The notes under the pieces are model-generated. The model had not been told where the DNA came from, did no database searches, and saw nothing but the letters and a program-made list of their open reading frames with translations. This document shows, piece by piece, positions 24,090-36,515 of a stretch of 64,000 nt of DNA. The stretch covers positions 20,491,617-20,555,616 of the forward strand of contig OZ025207.1 in NCBI GenBank assembly GCA_964019055.1, given 5' to 3'. A program made the position numbers and the translations under genes. The stretch comes from Anthopleura xanthogrammica. Lineage: Eukaryota > Cnidaria > Anthozoa > Actiniaria > Actiniidae. Position 1 is the first letter of the stretch. Each line of letters begins with the position of its first letter.

Positions 24090-26150
24090 TTTTATAATAA
24101 ATCTCTATTTACCTTATAATCGCCTCTTCGTCTCACCATACTCCGTTATTGACCTATTTAAACTACACCACACAATACCATCCATTTGTACAATCCGGAC
24201 TTATCCGTCGCTTCGTTCATCTCCTATTTCATCTACTCAACCACACACCACCGCTGACCGCACACAGGCAACCCATCAAACAAAACAACAACAAAATTTT
24301 CTTTCCTTTCCCACCCACCCCCCCAAAAAAACCCTAAAGCCCCCGTTTCGGAATCCCGGCCCCCCCACATACAAGCCTCACTCACAAGACTCTACTTATT
24401 CTCGGCTACACAAGAAATTCCCCCTTTCGCGCCAGACGCTTAGTAACAACCATGGCACATACAGGAGACACCCGAAGACTAGCCTTAGAACTAGGGCACG
24501 TACGCTGTCTACAGCCATCCCGAGGTACGATTTTCATTTTCCGACACGAACACACTATATATTCCTTCATATTTCCCTCTCCGAGTTCTTCCCTCCCCCT
24601 AACTACAAACTCTCCTTCGCCCTCCATGGCTTATTCCCGCGCATATACATAACCCCATGGCAGAACCGGTTTCTAGATGCTACGTGTAGGGTGAAGCTCC
24701 GGGCCTGAGAGTTTTGAAACAGGTTGGTTGTTACAACCACCTTCTTGCGCCTTCACCCCTGAAGATAAGCACAAGATTGAGCGTTTAGATATTCACACAC
24801 ATACACACACCGACCGTTCTCTGCCTACATGTGAGCTCACTATTCCACATACAAACGAAACCCTTCCCTCTATCCCTATCCACACACCCCTAAAACACGT
24901 GCCATCGCCCTTACAATCTGCTTTCCCCTTTGCCTCTCGGAACTCTCCGTCTCCAAATACCACGCGTTCTTACCATCTGCATTCCTTTACCGCATGGCCA
25001 CTTTCACATGCACACCTACATGATTCAATCCACATACACACATATGTATTTAGTACTACGCTTTTATTATATTATTGTTGTTGTCGCGTGCCCTATCCAC
25101 CGACACAGGGTGTAGAGGAACGGAGATCGAGAAGTTAAACCACTTTGCGGCTCACATGATAAATAGGGATTTTATTGTATTTGGTGCCGAGCGAGGCGGC
25201 AAAGGCTAGAAATGATTACATATAGACTTATGTCGGGGCGAGGAATATTATCCAATAAGTAATGAAATGATCAACTAATGGAATATAGAGGAGTGGTAAC
25301 CTGCGTTCGGTCCTTGCTCCAAGGCGAAAAATCTCCAAGACAATTGCTCCACAATGTGATGAGTTATTTACTCTGTGGCTTCTTGAGGCCAGCTTATCGT
25401 AATTTAAACTATCTTAGCTTTTACCCCTATACCCTTACACCTTATCAGTTAGTGTTGGTTGACATGTAGAACAACGATCACGTAGCCGGGGATTATCACC
25501 TTATCAGTTAGTGATTGACATGTGGAACAACGATCACGCAACCGTAAAATATAGACTGATATACATACAAGATCACAATACCGTTACAACGCTACAATTA
25601 TTATCATCCTCATTATTATTACTACTACTACTATTATTATAATTTATTACAATCACTACATCCACTTTATTAATAGGCATACTATATTTACCCCTTTATT
25701 ATACAACACTATAACCTCTACTCCACTACTATAAAATCCCCCTTACTATTATTGTCTTGTATATCCAACACGAGACAAAAAAATTTTGTTTTCCTGTATA
25801 TACACATACTACGATTCATCTTGCATCATTATAGCACAGCCAATCTTCCCACATTTATACACTACCACACACTCTTACATGTATGCTGGAACTCATCTTA
25901 GCTCTTGCTTGTACACTTGTGCGGTTCCCTGGAACTGTGGATTTGTATAGGTTAGCGTCTATCCCATACACTATATATATATCTTTTCCCCTCTCTTTAC
26001 ACACACACAAAACAATAAACAACCCCTACCACAGCCCCCAACACACAAACACACATTTACTACTCCCCCCTAGCTTGGGTCCGAATACCTGTCATTGTTC
26101 GAGTTGACTCGGTCATACTTTGCCCGAGTTAATTCCTACATATTTACACA
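24090..26150. other. G-poor, C-rich block of unknown origin
   Basis: From about 24,090 to 25,140 and again from 25,560 to 26,150 the plus strand is rich in C, A and T and poor in G, with CACACA and CCCACC runs. A normal-composition part lies between, with a direct repeat of CACCTTATCAGTTAGTG about 60 bases apart (25,439 and 25,499). Frames such as 24728-25138 look like composition artefacts. No known domain or RNA gene is recognised. Confidence 0.4.
24688..24763 (+). ncRNA. Possible structured hairpin
   Basis: GGGTGAAG near 24,690 pairs with CTTCACCC near 24,755. Inside, GGTTGGTTG pairs with CAACCACC. The fold is neat and lies in the G-poor block, but nothing shows it is transcribed. It could be part of a mobile-element terminus. 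Confidence 0.2.
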
Positions 26151-26959
26151 CAATTATGAACCCTTCCTAAGAAAAGGAAACTAGACCTACTGTATAACTG
26201 AAATGCTCCTATTAAATGAGTATGAGGATGAAATATTTTAGTGAAAATGCAAAAAGGAATTAGCTATGTATGTAAATTATTGATTTAGTTTGTGATTGTT
26301 CTAAATTCATGCATCATATTAACCCTTGCTTCTAACACATGATGCAGAACAGGTTAAAGCTATAGTAATCTTTTTATAACAGTTGATTGTATTCGGATTT
26401 TAAATTAAGGAATTGCTATCATATTTTTTATTGAATCGCTTTGGAGGATTTTTGACAGGTGTGTTAGCAAGAAAATAGCAGGATTGATGATCGTTAGTTC
26501 TTGAATTTTATCGGATAATCTCAGCCATGAAAAATTTACTTAATGAAACAGAAATTACTCAAGAGCTCAAACTCAGAATAAAGAGCTCATTTAATATTTT
26601 GTGTAATGGCAAATAATAAGCAATATATTAAAATCTCAAGCTTATATATGTTGTCCTGACCTTATAAATTCAAAAACACGAAGGGGACTTCAGTCAGTAT
26701 TTTCGATGATTTGTGATTTTGTTGTCGAACTACAGAATAATTTATCCCGTCGTTTAATTTTTCGATGACCTTCTAAAGAACCTGGATAGTCAAAATAGAT
26801 ATTGGTAATTATTCTCCTTCAGTAAGACATGAAATTATGGTCAAAATAAAACGCTGGTGGCCTTACAAAGTCAGAGGTTTTGCAGCCAGGGAAAAGCTTT
26901 CGTGTCCGCCATCTTGTTTTGTACAATTTCGCGCATGCGCAGCGGTTTTTAAGCCGTGT
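26151..26959. other. AT-rich stretch without a supported gene
   Basis: No coding sequence, repeat or RNA gene is evident. A MIR- or MITE-like piece cannot be ruled out. Confidence 0.4.
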
Positions 26960-28545
26960 CACTTACACTGGTTATGTACTCTGTATGATTTGAAATGTCA
27001 CCATCATGTTTTGAGAGAGTGGTCACGGTTAGTACATGAATGCTTTCTTCAGCCTAAATACTATTGACTACTGTGTTCAGTTGTTTTTCAGGTTGCTTTT
27101 TATTATGCTAGTTGAACAGTAACCAATTTTTCAAAAGCATAGCATTTCACTTCTGATTATCATAATAATTTTTAAGATTATGATCCTATTTTTATCTTAT
27201 TTTGCAGTTACCATTGAGTTAAAAATATTAGGATTGTGAGTAACAATAATGCATATTTAATAAAATTCACGTGGACTGATCTCTGATTCACAGGTGTTCG
27301 TGTAATAGAATCTACGAAAGTGTGTATGGAGGAGATGAAAGCAAGTGCATCTCATTTAAAAGTTTTGTACTATGAGCGTACAAGCAAACAACTGAAAATA
27401 AAATGTACACAGAACGCGAAATTATTTCTTTTTTTCATTTACTATGTTTAATATGTATTGTATTTTACTTTAACTTCCTCAGGGATCCATACCTACACTC
27501 ATTCGTATGCATCTATTTATTTATGGGTCATTTCATTCATTTAAACAAATTTTTTTTCCATTTTTTAAATGAATTCATTCTTTCTTTGAATTAATTTATA
27601 ATCTCTTATTATTTCTTTGTTTATCAATTTGTTTATTTATTTATATGTATTTTGTTCGTTTCTACTTTCAGTGAGTTCAAAGTTCCCATTCCTATGTAGC
27701 AAGTTCAACTTTGTTTTAAATTAATAAAAGTATAAAAGATCTAAGTTATACATATTTTTATATAATGAAGTATTTCTTTATCAAACGGTTATAAACTCAT
27801 TGTATTGTGTATACATTTCATTTTGAATATGAGTGAGCATGTTTTTAAGTTAAAATATTTCTCTCTGAACCCTGATTTCTGTTTTCAGAATAAAAAGAAA
27901 GCATCTATATACAACCAAGGTATGTTTTGATGTTATTAGTTATTTATGGATGTTTTCCACATCATGTTTTAGCATACGTAAAAAAAACGTCGTATCATTC
28001 ATATTTTTAAAACTTATAGAATATTTATATTTTGTGTAATTAATGAGCTTTGAAGCTTATTAATTATTATTGTTTTAGTTATCTTTCAGTAATAATATTC
28101 AATTTTTTTTCACAGTTCAAGTTCCTTGTTATGTGACAAATTTGATTACATCTCCCATTCTAGAAAGCGTATTCAGTATAGAGACGATTTCTTGAAAAGT
28201 GGGTTTTTTTTGGTTTCTTTTTTTATCAATTTTCTAATAAATTTTGTTATTTCAGCCAAAATTGCACTAGACAACTACCTTAAAATAATAAATGTACAAA
28301 GAATTCAACATATGGAATTATAATTTCTCAATGGATGTAGATTGATAATAGAATTCTTTCTGAGTGAAAGTTGCAAAATGCAACTGAATATTGTAAAAAA
28401 GATATTTGCAAGTGCGTGATGAAAAAAAAGGAAAGGTTACAAAGGTACTACAAATAACTTTTTAAGTGGATTCTCATTGGGCAACAGATAACAATGGATT
28501 GGTAGCCCAAGTACGGCCGAGATTATATACGAACAGAAGAATATT
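26960..28545 (+). pseudogene. Micro-exon gene, copy 0 (lacks exon a)
   Basis: Homology to the other copies starts inside the intron after exon a. Exon b is 27208-27235, only 28 nt, which is 27 less than in other copies and so keeps phase. Exon c is 27672-27695 (24 nt). Exon d is 27889-27919, 31 nt, one short of the others, which would shift the frame. A shortened 3' part lacks about 1.6 kb present in copy 2. With no exon a or promoter it is probably a dead copy. Its 3' end (GATGAACAGAAGAAT-like) abuts a truncated Helentron, as in copy 2. Confidence 0.5.
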
Positions 28546-29502
28546 TTAAGGTGACTGACTACTTTAGCAAGGAACAATTACAAAATGTTCTTAGAAAGAT
28601 ATTTAACACAGAATTTAAATCTGATTCCAAAAATGAAAAGGAAAAACGGGGTGTCCTGAGCTCGTTTTCGAGATAATAAATTTTGAATATGACCATCTTG
28701 ACAAGATTTCGAAAGAATATCACAGTCACTGAATGTATATTTCTCGATAGACTGATGAATTGTTTGATATATACTTATAAAGACACTCGTAAAGACAACA
28801 ATGCCCAACAATAAACCGAGTTGAACAAATGAGATTCTGCTCTGAAACACACAGCAATTCAATAGAATAAAACCAATTATAATTACATAAATAAACACAT
28901 TCACCTTGAGTTTCAGTGGATTACAGTTTTTATTTTCAAGACACTTCTTGTCATCCTTGGAAGTTTTCAACATGGCGTCTGACTTGAAGTTCTTGTAATC
29001 ACCTTCAAAGTTTTGTTCGTCCGTTTTTTCGTAGTTTGTCTCAGTATAGTTCGTATAGTTCGTATAGTTTCTCTATATAGTTCTAAGATTCTCATAGTTT
29101 GCTCATAGATTCTCAAAGATATCTCATAGATACTAACACTTCTCTCTTTGAGTACGTGGACCAACCCGTTCCAAAATCGCTCAATAACATCTTTTAGTGT
29201 GGGTCTACCACGTACGGTGTTTGTGTTCGTAAGTAGTTTAAGCGTAGTGTTAAAAAAACTAAAGACAATAGTAAACAACATGCATACAGACAAAATAGTA
29301 CTTCACGAATCCTGAACGAAAGAATTAATGGCGACACAACACTAAAAACTATAAATACATCGTCCTCGATGTCGTGTGGCAACTTCATTGGACATTGTTT
29401 ACAAGTTCTCGACCAATCATGACGTGTGAAATTATGGTCTACCTGACGACCGAAAAACGGATCTCATTTTAAGACTGGTTTGCCACCATGGCAACCCAGT
29501 AA
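28546..29502 (-). pseudogene. Truncated Helentron copy, N-terminal ORF piece
   Basis: From about 28,700 to 29,502 this matches the 5' part of the full-length Helentron (49,750-50,587) in the same orientation at over 85 percent by eye. That covers the element's 5' terminus, the leader and the first part of the N-terminal ORF with its two membrane segments. The ORF is broken near 28,970. The protease, Rep and helicase are missing. The shared 5' boundary at CAACCCAGTAA fixes the element end in both copies. Confidence 0.75.
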
Positions 29503-30730
29503 CAGCAAGTTGAACTTGCTAAGCTTGAAATAAATCAATGTACTTCTTTTGGCATGAATATTAGAAATTGCAATGTTCACAAAATGTCCTTTTTTAGCTG
29601 TTTCTTCATTTCTGCTTTAAGTGTTTATATATGAGCCTCATCATGAGCCGAATCTATTGACATCAAAGACTACCGCCTTATTAAACATTGTGTTCTATTC
29701 ATGAGAAGATTGACGCTTGAAACTGGACTAAGAGACAAAAATTAGAAAAACTAAAATGACAAAATTGACACAATTCCCTTTTTTCACCTTTCTCTAAAGG
29801 ATGGAAAAGACTACCCTCGAAGACAGAGTATTGTCTTTTTGCGACAAGCTAGAAAGCGAAGGTGCCATGCATGAAATATTAGAAGCAGCACGAAACATTT
29901 CCAAGCAGCTACCAAAGGACCTAGGAAAAGGAGGGAAAGTAGGAGGTGCTTCATTGGACTCCTTAGACGAGGAAATAAAGCATCCCCTATATGCTCGTAT
30001 ACAAGCATAAGAAGATCTCGCTTCAGCTGTAGACGAAGTGGTGGAGCAAAGATATCAGTCCAGACTGTTACCAAGGAATAAGGCCATCAGCAATTTTTAT
30101 AGCAAGTCAGACGATACAATATTTGTTGATGCCAATATGATTTTTAAATTGTTTGTTCACATGAGATTTTATGTAAGTGGTGTAATTATAAGACGTTTCA
30201 TAGATTCTAATTAGAGAAACAACGAATTCAGGGTTTGGGGGTGGGGGGACCACGTTTAGGAAAATCTCGAATTATACAGTCTAAAATCTAAAATCTCGAT
30301 TCACGCTTCATTTCATGGAGGAAAAAAATGCGTTTCACGGGATATATAATGCCCATTTCATGTCAAATCACATTTTCCTTTCCTACGCTGAGAATTGTCA
30401 TAGAATAGTTAAATGTAACGTATTTATAGTGATCTCACTTAAGCACAAATTCAGTACTTACTTGTCTGCAATAGTCAAATGCTTACAAAACAAAATATAA
30501 ATATCTAATATAAACTAACATGTATTTCAAGGGTTAAGCACCATCACAATGTCAACGTTACGATCAGGGGACTTCAGTTGTGGCATAGTTGACCGCCGAA
30601 TACCACGATAGGCTGTTGTCAACTGTCTAAATGATTTCTTTTTTTCGTTCATGAATAAATTATATGATCACTATAGCAGTATGAATTAAAAGGTCCGCGT
30701 AATATCAAAAATAGGCAATATAAATCTTAT
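29503..30730 (+). other. Mostly empty stretch with one short unknown frame
   Basis: A frame at 29801-30010 (69 residues), continuing past one stop with EDLASAVDEVVEQRYQ, looks helical and protein-like but is unrecognised; it may be a gene remnant. The rest is AT-rich DNA with no support for genes. Confidence 0.3.
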
Positions 30731-31440
30731 GACCTGTGATGTCATGTGGTCAGGGGAGGTTGGGTGACCATCGTTGGCATACAAAGACTTTGGTAGGGCA
30801 ATTACGTCTAATAAAAGTATTTTTTTTAAACTGGTGATTATGGTATCTTAGTAAGTCACGTGATATGTGACGTCATAAACCCAAAATCGTTGGGGTGACT
30901 GACAAGGCATCTGACTACAATCCTGCCAAGTTTCGTGGTCACAGCTCATATTGCAGCAGAGAAACTGGGACAGGGGCCACCAGAGGTGTGTGGGGCCACC
31001 AGACATTGGTATGATGGGGTCACCACAGGTGTGTTAGAATGGGAGACGGGAAATGTTCAATTTCTGGCTTGTGTCTGTGTAAGTAGTGATACAGACGGTT
31101 TATCTTCATTTTTTAGTCAGAAAACGCTTCTTTGAGGTCACGTGACCTATGACGTCATGTTGTCAGCGGGGGTTGGGTGGCCATCGTTGGCATACAAAGA
31201 CTTTGGTAGAGCAATTACGTCTAATAAAAGTCTTTTTAAAAAACTGGCGATGTTATCTTAGTAAGTCACGTGATATGTGACGTCATACACCCAAAATCGT
31301 TGGGGAGACTGACAAAGCATGTGACTACAACCCTACCAAGTTTTGTGGTCACAGCTTGTATTGTAGGGGAGAAACTGGGACGGGCCACCAGATGTGTGGG
31401 GACACCAGACGTGTGGGGACACCAGACGTGGGGCCACCAA
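30731..31440 (+). repeat. Direct repeat pair with CACGTG and TGACGTCA sites
   Basis: Unit 1 (30731-31010) and unit 2 (31144-31440) are about 90 percent alike and about 413 bases apart. Each holds CACGTG followed ten bases later by TGACGTCA (30857 and 30868; 31267 and 31278), with a further pair at 31139 and 31150. These are classic bHLH (E-box) and bZIP (CRE) binding sequences; real binding is not shown. A GGCCACCAGA motif repeats near the end of each unit. Short frames here are not genes, and 31,440-31,925 shows nothing. Confidence 0.7.
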
Positions 31441-31925
31441 ACGTGCCAACCTTGAAAAAAAAGAGCACAAATCATCCCACCTTCTGATGTACATAAATAC
31501 AAACAAGGTAAAAGAAAGTTTCTTTAATTAAGTATATATTACTCATGTTTGGACTATTTGCATGTTGAAAACCTTTTTTCCTTTAAGATTCACCAATTAC
31601 AACTACCCCTGGAAGTTGTTCAGAATCAGATGGAGAAAAAGGTAATCAATTGTCTTTTCAGTTAATCAAAACTAGACGCTCCTGGAGCGTTCACTGGGTT
31701 GCCTTTGCAAGAACTGTATAACCCTGCAATCCTATGAATTTTACAATTGCACACGAATTTGTTTTGTTTTGTCTTCTAATTACCCTTTATTGCTCGGGCT
31801 TCCTGTGGAATGCTTTTTTATGTTTCTTTCTTCAGTCACAAATGGCCCTCGAAGCGCTAAAGGGCATGCGCGAAATCAAAGTCTATGCGCATGCGTATAA
31901 TCAGCCAGTACCACATGGTTGAGCA

Positions 31926-33310
31926 ATGGCGGATCTATCGAAGGAATCCTCGCTGAATCTAATTACGGATAATATGGAGTCTAACACGCTCCAAACACAT
32001 ACAAAAGCACAAATTGTTTGCTGTATACCCATAGTAAAAGATGTCGAGTGTTTTCGGAACTTCATGAGAAATGAATTTATGAGGGAACCAATTTTGAGTA
32101 AAGTTTGTATCGAGAATCATGCTAAACTTATATCAAATGAGCTAACTTATATTGAGTGAAACAAGCATCGTCGTGTATATAGACGTGATCGTGAACTCAG
32201 TAGATTACCAGTACGAATTTTGAAACGTCTGAGGAACAGAAGCAGAAAGCTGAAGGAGTTTGTCTACAAACTTATTTATCAAAGTATACCGAAATCATCC
32301 AAGCTGCATTTATATGTGAAGGTTAGAAAACTTACAAAGAATGAATGTATAAGCTTAATACAAAGAGAATGAGCTTGAATAAAATCACAGAACATGAAAA
32401 GAAGCTTTTGCTTAATTGTTCTAGGAGGGTTTGTCAAGGGATAATGAAGTTAAAATTTAGAGCTATTTTGTCGTACTCCAATGTATATTGACCCTAAAAA
32501 AACAATAACAGCACTATATAGCCAAAGTAATCATTTGGTATTTTAAGAAAATTCAGTACAACAATGTGTTGCAATGAGTTAATTGTGCTCTTTTATTTAC
32601 AATAACAAACAAGGAATCAATTCTACCAATTACCTTTTATTAATAATGAATATTGTAAATCAGTTGTATTCAGATTTGTCTCAATTATACATACAATCCT
32701 TATTAATGCATACAAAATTACCACCAATGTTAATTAAATGTGTTTGATACTTACTATCAACTTCAATACAGTGAAAGATACACTAGTACTGTACGTCAAG
32801 ATACTACAATAAAAGTATATCAGTACTGTACTTCTTTACGAAGAGCCTTAGAATCACTTATGTCTGAAAAAACTACACCAATTTTGTATTAACAGTGGGA
32901 TGCACAGCTATTGCTATAAATCGTAATAGTAATGTGGGGTTCAAGATATCTGATTCTCATGGAAGGGATTTATAATGTAAAAGCCATCCTCAAGGTACAT
33001 GTGTGCTGCTTTACGTATCATCAGTGAATAGTTTAGTACATTCTTTCCAGAGTATACATAACAATGATATATTTGAGGTGAAGGGAGTACAAATTAATGC
33101 AGTTCAAAACAGCATTCATCCTCAGAACTATGCACATAATGAAACCAGAAAATTTAATCTAAGTTGTACTGTAGCCATGTACCCTGTCTGCTATTCTATA
33201 ATGAAACCATGTGGTTACTAGAATTCAAACACATTGGTTACTATCGTCGACAATTGCAAAAGATTAGGTATTGAGGTTCACAAAGAAAACCCCAGAGCTG
33301 CAACATAGGA
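31926..33310 (+). pseudogene. Decayed Helitron-type N-terminal ORF with tegument-like protease
   Basis: The parts match the N-terminal ORF of the Helentron at 47846-50377, but in a divergent form. A basic segment near 32,180 (RRDRELSRLP, then KSSKLHLY) parallels RSDREPSRIP and KSSNIHLF. A piece at 32,940-33,120 has SDSHGRDL, GTCVLLYV and FEVKGVQINAV, matching FDSHARDAEG, GTCVLLEA and FELKGVSITAV. The His-box region of the cysteine protease is therefore visible, but stops and frame changes break it, and no 2A-like motif is seen. It is a remnant of a second Helitron lineage, possibly the same element that supplied the nearby RPA-like gene. Confidence 0.6.
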
Positions 33311-34090
33311 AGCCCGGGTTCATGAGCGATGCGTCTAGTTATTTATATTTAAAAATCTAGTTTTGCGTTACTTACGCATCAACTCGTATTATATTTCTAC
33401 TTAACCTATTAGAGTACCTTGAGGTTTCAAAACTATGTAATAAAATATATGTAATTCAGTATGTAAACATATCCCTTTCAGAATCAAAGATTTTCACTTG
33501 AAAACAAACATTGTATAAATGTATATGCTCTTATTCAAAATTTGTGTAATTTGGAATTAGTTTTGTCCTCACCCCTTTTTTTTTCATATTTCCATAAACT
33601 TATATTTATTCAACACCACAATTTAATAATATATATATTTATTCATTGTAAATACTAATTATATATAATAGTAGAAATTATAATTTTTTTTATTTATTAT
33701 AAAATATCATAAAAATTTTATTTGAAAATGTCAAAGCATATTTTTAATGTAATTAATAGTATATACTATCCAATAATTTGGATTGGGAATAACATGAACA
33801 ATTTTTTATTTAATAGCTATATATGTATTATGAATTAGAAATAAATTTGATATTTATGTATTGTAGTACATTGTATAATAATAAATGGTAAACTTAATAG
33901 TATAAAGTATTGTAAAAATGTAGTTAGTCAAATAGATTATAATAGAAATACCAAAGTGTTTTCTTTTCTTGTATATAAGAATTTGATTAATATGCAACAG
34001 TAACGAAAAAAAGTTTATTTATTTTGTAGAGATTTTCCTTTTTTTTGCTTTAAACCTATTTGTATTTCAAAGCAAATGGAAATTACTTTA
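33311..34090. other. AT-rich stretch, no gene seen
   Basis: Very AT-rich DNA with no coding support, between the protease remnant and the RPA-like gene 3' end. Confidence 0.4.
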
Positions 34091-35458
34091 CTAATCTTCT
34101 TCTTCCGTGAATGTTATAGATTTTACTGTAAAATTTTGATTATTGTATTCTATATTTAAATTTTCCAAATTCAAAATAGCTTCAGTAATTTCTCCCTCAG
34201 AACTGCTGAATAAAGAAATGTCAGCATAATTGTCTTGGGTATTTGTAAGTTGTATGAGTTGTTGTAGTTCTTCTTTGAATACTGTCAGCCAAATCATTTG
34301 ATCTTCATTAGCATATGTGTCTTGAACTCCTAATCGGAGCGATGCATTTTTAGTACAACTGCTCAATTTCATAATAGTTTTGCAGTTTGCGCATTTAACA
34401 CATACAAGGTTTGAAATATCGGTTAAATTTCTAGAACATTTTAAACATTTATAGGAAATGGTTAATGCGCTTATCATAGAAATATTTGAAACCTGTACTT
34501 TCGTAATATGTTGTAGTATATCTGGTGGTATGGGTGGAAATTCTTCATCTTCTTCTACTTTTTTTATTTTAGTATTTGGTGTCGTTGTCAATTTCAGTAC
34601 ACCATTGAATTCTCTTGTGCGAACTGTTTCGAAGGAATAGCATTCATTGTTTTGCAAATCCGTTGCGTCATTCCAGAGACTTATGGAAATGTAACCTATT
34701 GAAGAAAAGGGATATTGTAAGTGAAAAATGTTATTTACAAAAAGAAATAGCAACATTTTATGTAGGATATTCCAAATTGTGTCTTTTTTCTGGAATACAT
34801 TTATGTAGAAACTTGATATAGAAAATCTTTTTCAGTTATGATTTGAAAACTAACCATGCAGTTATTGAAAGTAGCACAACTGAACTTATTTTTGTTTCTT
34901 CAATAACGCATGAACATGAATTTTAATATTTATTTTGAAAGATTACTTACCAAAAGCATCAATTATCGCTGCAGCATTATTCAGTCTGTGTTGTTCTCCT
35001 TGTCGTTTTATATATTCTATTGCTGTAGTATCAACTGCTAGTCTCCCTCTAATGGACAGTACTTCACCTTCATTTTTGGATTTTGCTTCTTCTGTAGTAA
35101 GGAGCTGAGTTTCAATTATCGGCGGAGCTATGTTTTCGAATTGTACATCTACGTTATTGGCTTCTTCTATTTTAGATCTCTTATTTATTATTACATCAGT
35201 TTCGGATGCATCTTTCCAATTCGGTTTACGCAATACGTTGCGTAACTTCACAGGATTTCCTGAAGTGGAATATCGTTGCAGGTTGCTCCTATGGGGTGCA
35301 TGAAAGCACACAGCTTTTGTATACGTAGATTCTGCTATTTGTATATTGAAATTGAAAAACTGTGTTTTTCCTTTTTTACTTGTTTTGAGCTCCGATAGTT
35401 CGTGAATATACCCTATTTCATCCATTATAAAGTTACAATACCGTTCAGTGGGTTGCAA
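34091..35458 (-). CDS. RPA-like OB-fold protein, two exons, 370 aa
   Basis: Exon 1 is 35458-34951 (ending at GTAAGT) and exon 2 is 34695-34091. Phases match, giving 370 residues with no stop. The N-terminal half has an OB-fold-like strand pattern (IGYIHELSELKTSKKGKTQF). A linker leads to a second OB fold (EGEVLSIRGRLAV, then GYISISLWNDATDLQ and FNGVLKLTTTPNT). After that comes a CxxC...CxxC...C cluster (YKCLKCSR, CVKCANC) and an acidic C-terminus. This resembles single-strand DNA-binding RPA70-type proteins, known as optional passengers of Helitrons, where they may coat the displaced strand during rolling-circle transposition. The coding frame is intact, unlike most genes here. It could also be a host or other-element gene. 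Confidence 0.7.
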
Positions 35459-36515
35459 TAGAAAAATTTCGGTTGTTAACTATATATATATATAGCAGAA
35501 GTTCTATATATAGCGAGAGAATTATGTAATTTTGATACATTTATAAATAAATCAATTACTTCATATTTAGTATTAGTAACTATTGCGAGATATTGCACGG
35601 GAAAAAGAAATTTTATCTTGTATTACTTTTTAGTTCTTATTACAAGTGTTTTGTTGATTTGTAGGTTTAATTTAAAATAACTTTGTTTTGCATATGCTTT
35701 TTTATGAAAATTTGAAAAACTGTATACCCCAAGCTTAAAAACGAGTAACTTCAGTTTTTCATACATCAATATTTACACGTGTACGAAAACCTAAAATTTA
35801 TTGGTAGCTAAGTGTTTTGTTTGATATGTTTTTCTTTTATCATCTATCGTAATCTTACAGCATTTTACAATAATGGAGTGTACGTCATGGAGTTTCGTTG
35901 TCATAGGCGATATTCCTTAATCCGCTTTTAGCAGCTCAATAAGAATGCTAATGATTAATAGATCGTTTTAACATGGAAATCTTTACTTATTGAATCAATA
36001 AAGGTTATTACAAACTCCTTACAACTAGTATGTTACCCATCTAGTTATATATTACTTATAAGCACTTATCCCTTGTTGAAAAATTGTTTTAATATAGTTA
36101 GTGAATATATTATACTCTTTACATGTAAATATATGGTTGTTGATATGCAATAGCCTCTTTTATACTGACGTCTTCCTATCTTATATCAGGGTGGTCAGTT
36201 CCTAACTGCATACATACCAATTATTCACCTTTGACCTTGTTAAACTGTACAATTTTCATTATATTAATGATAACATCTTGTGAAACAGAAATGCTTCCCT
36301 TTAAGTAAACTTTTAACGCCTCATCAAAGTCTGCGCTGTGGTCTTGGGCATATTTTCCCACGCTTAGGGTATTACTTCTTATAAGCTTTTGTATCCAGTA
36401 ACAGTACGTACAACTTTTTAAACATTGTTTTAACAACTATTCAAACCTAATTTTTATAAATTTCTCTCTAAGGAAACTGAAATGTTTTACTACCTCCAAC
36501 AGTGTTCGTTTCTTT
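35459..36515. other. AT-rich stretch, no supported gene
   Basis: On the minus strand a frame 36625-36437, then stop, then 36436-36221 runs as one reading frame with a single stop (ERRFHNIPKKRTLLEV... YAQDHSADFDEALKVYL). It is protein-like but unrecognised. It overlaps the start of the duplicated upstream block, so it may be the end of another decayed gene. Confidence 0.3.

Noticed and set aside
24688..24763. tRNA-like hairpin
   Set aside because: The fold lacks a tRNA cloverleaf and anticodon arm; no tRNA gene was recognised anywhere in the window.
24728..25138. 136-residue frame in the G-poor block
   Set aside because: Dominated by His, Thr, Ser and Pro from the skewed composition; no domain or splice support.
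31266..31502. Short frames over the direct repeats
   Set aside because: They arise from repeated non-coding units and have no recognisable protein features.
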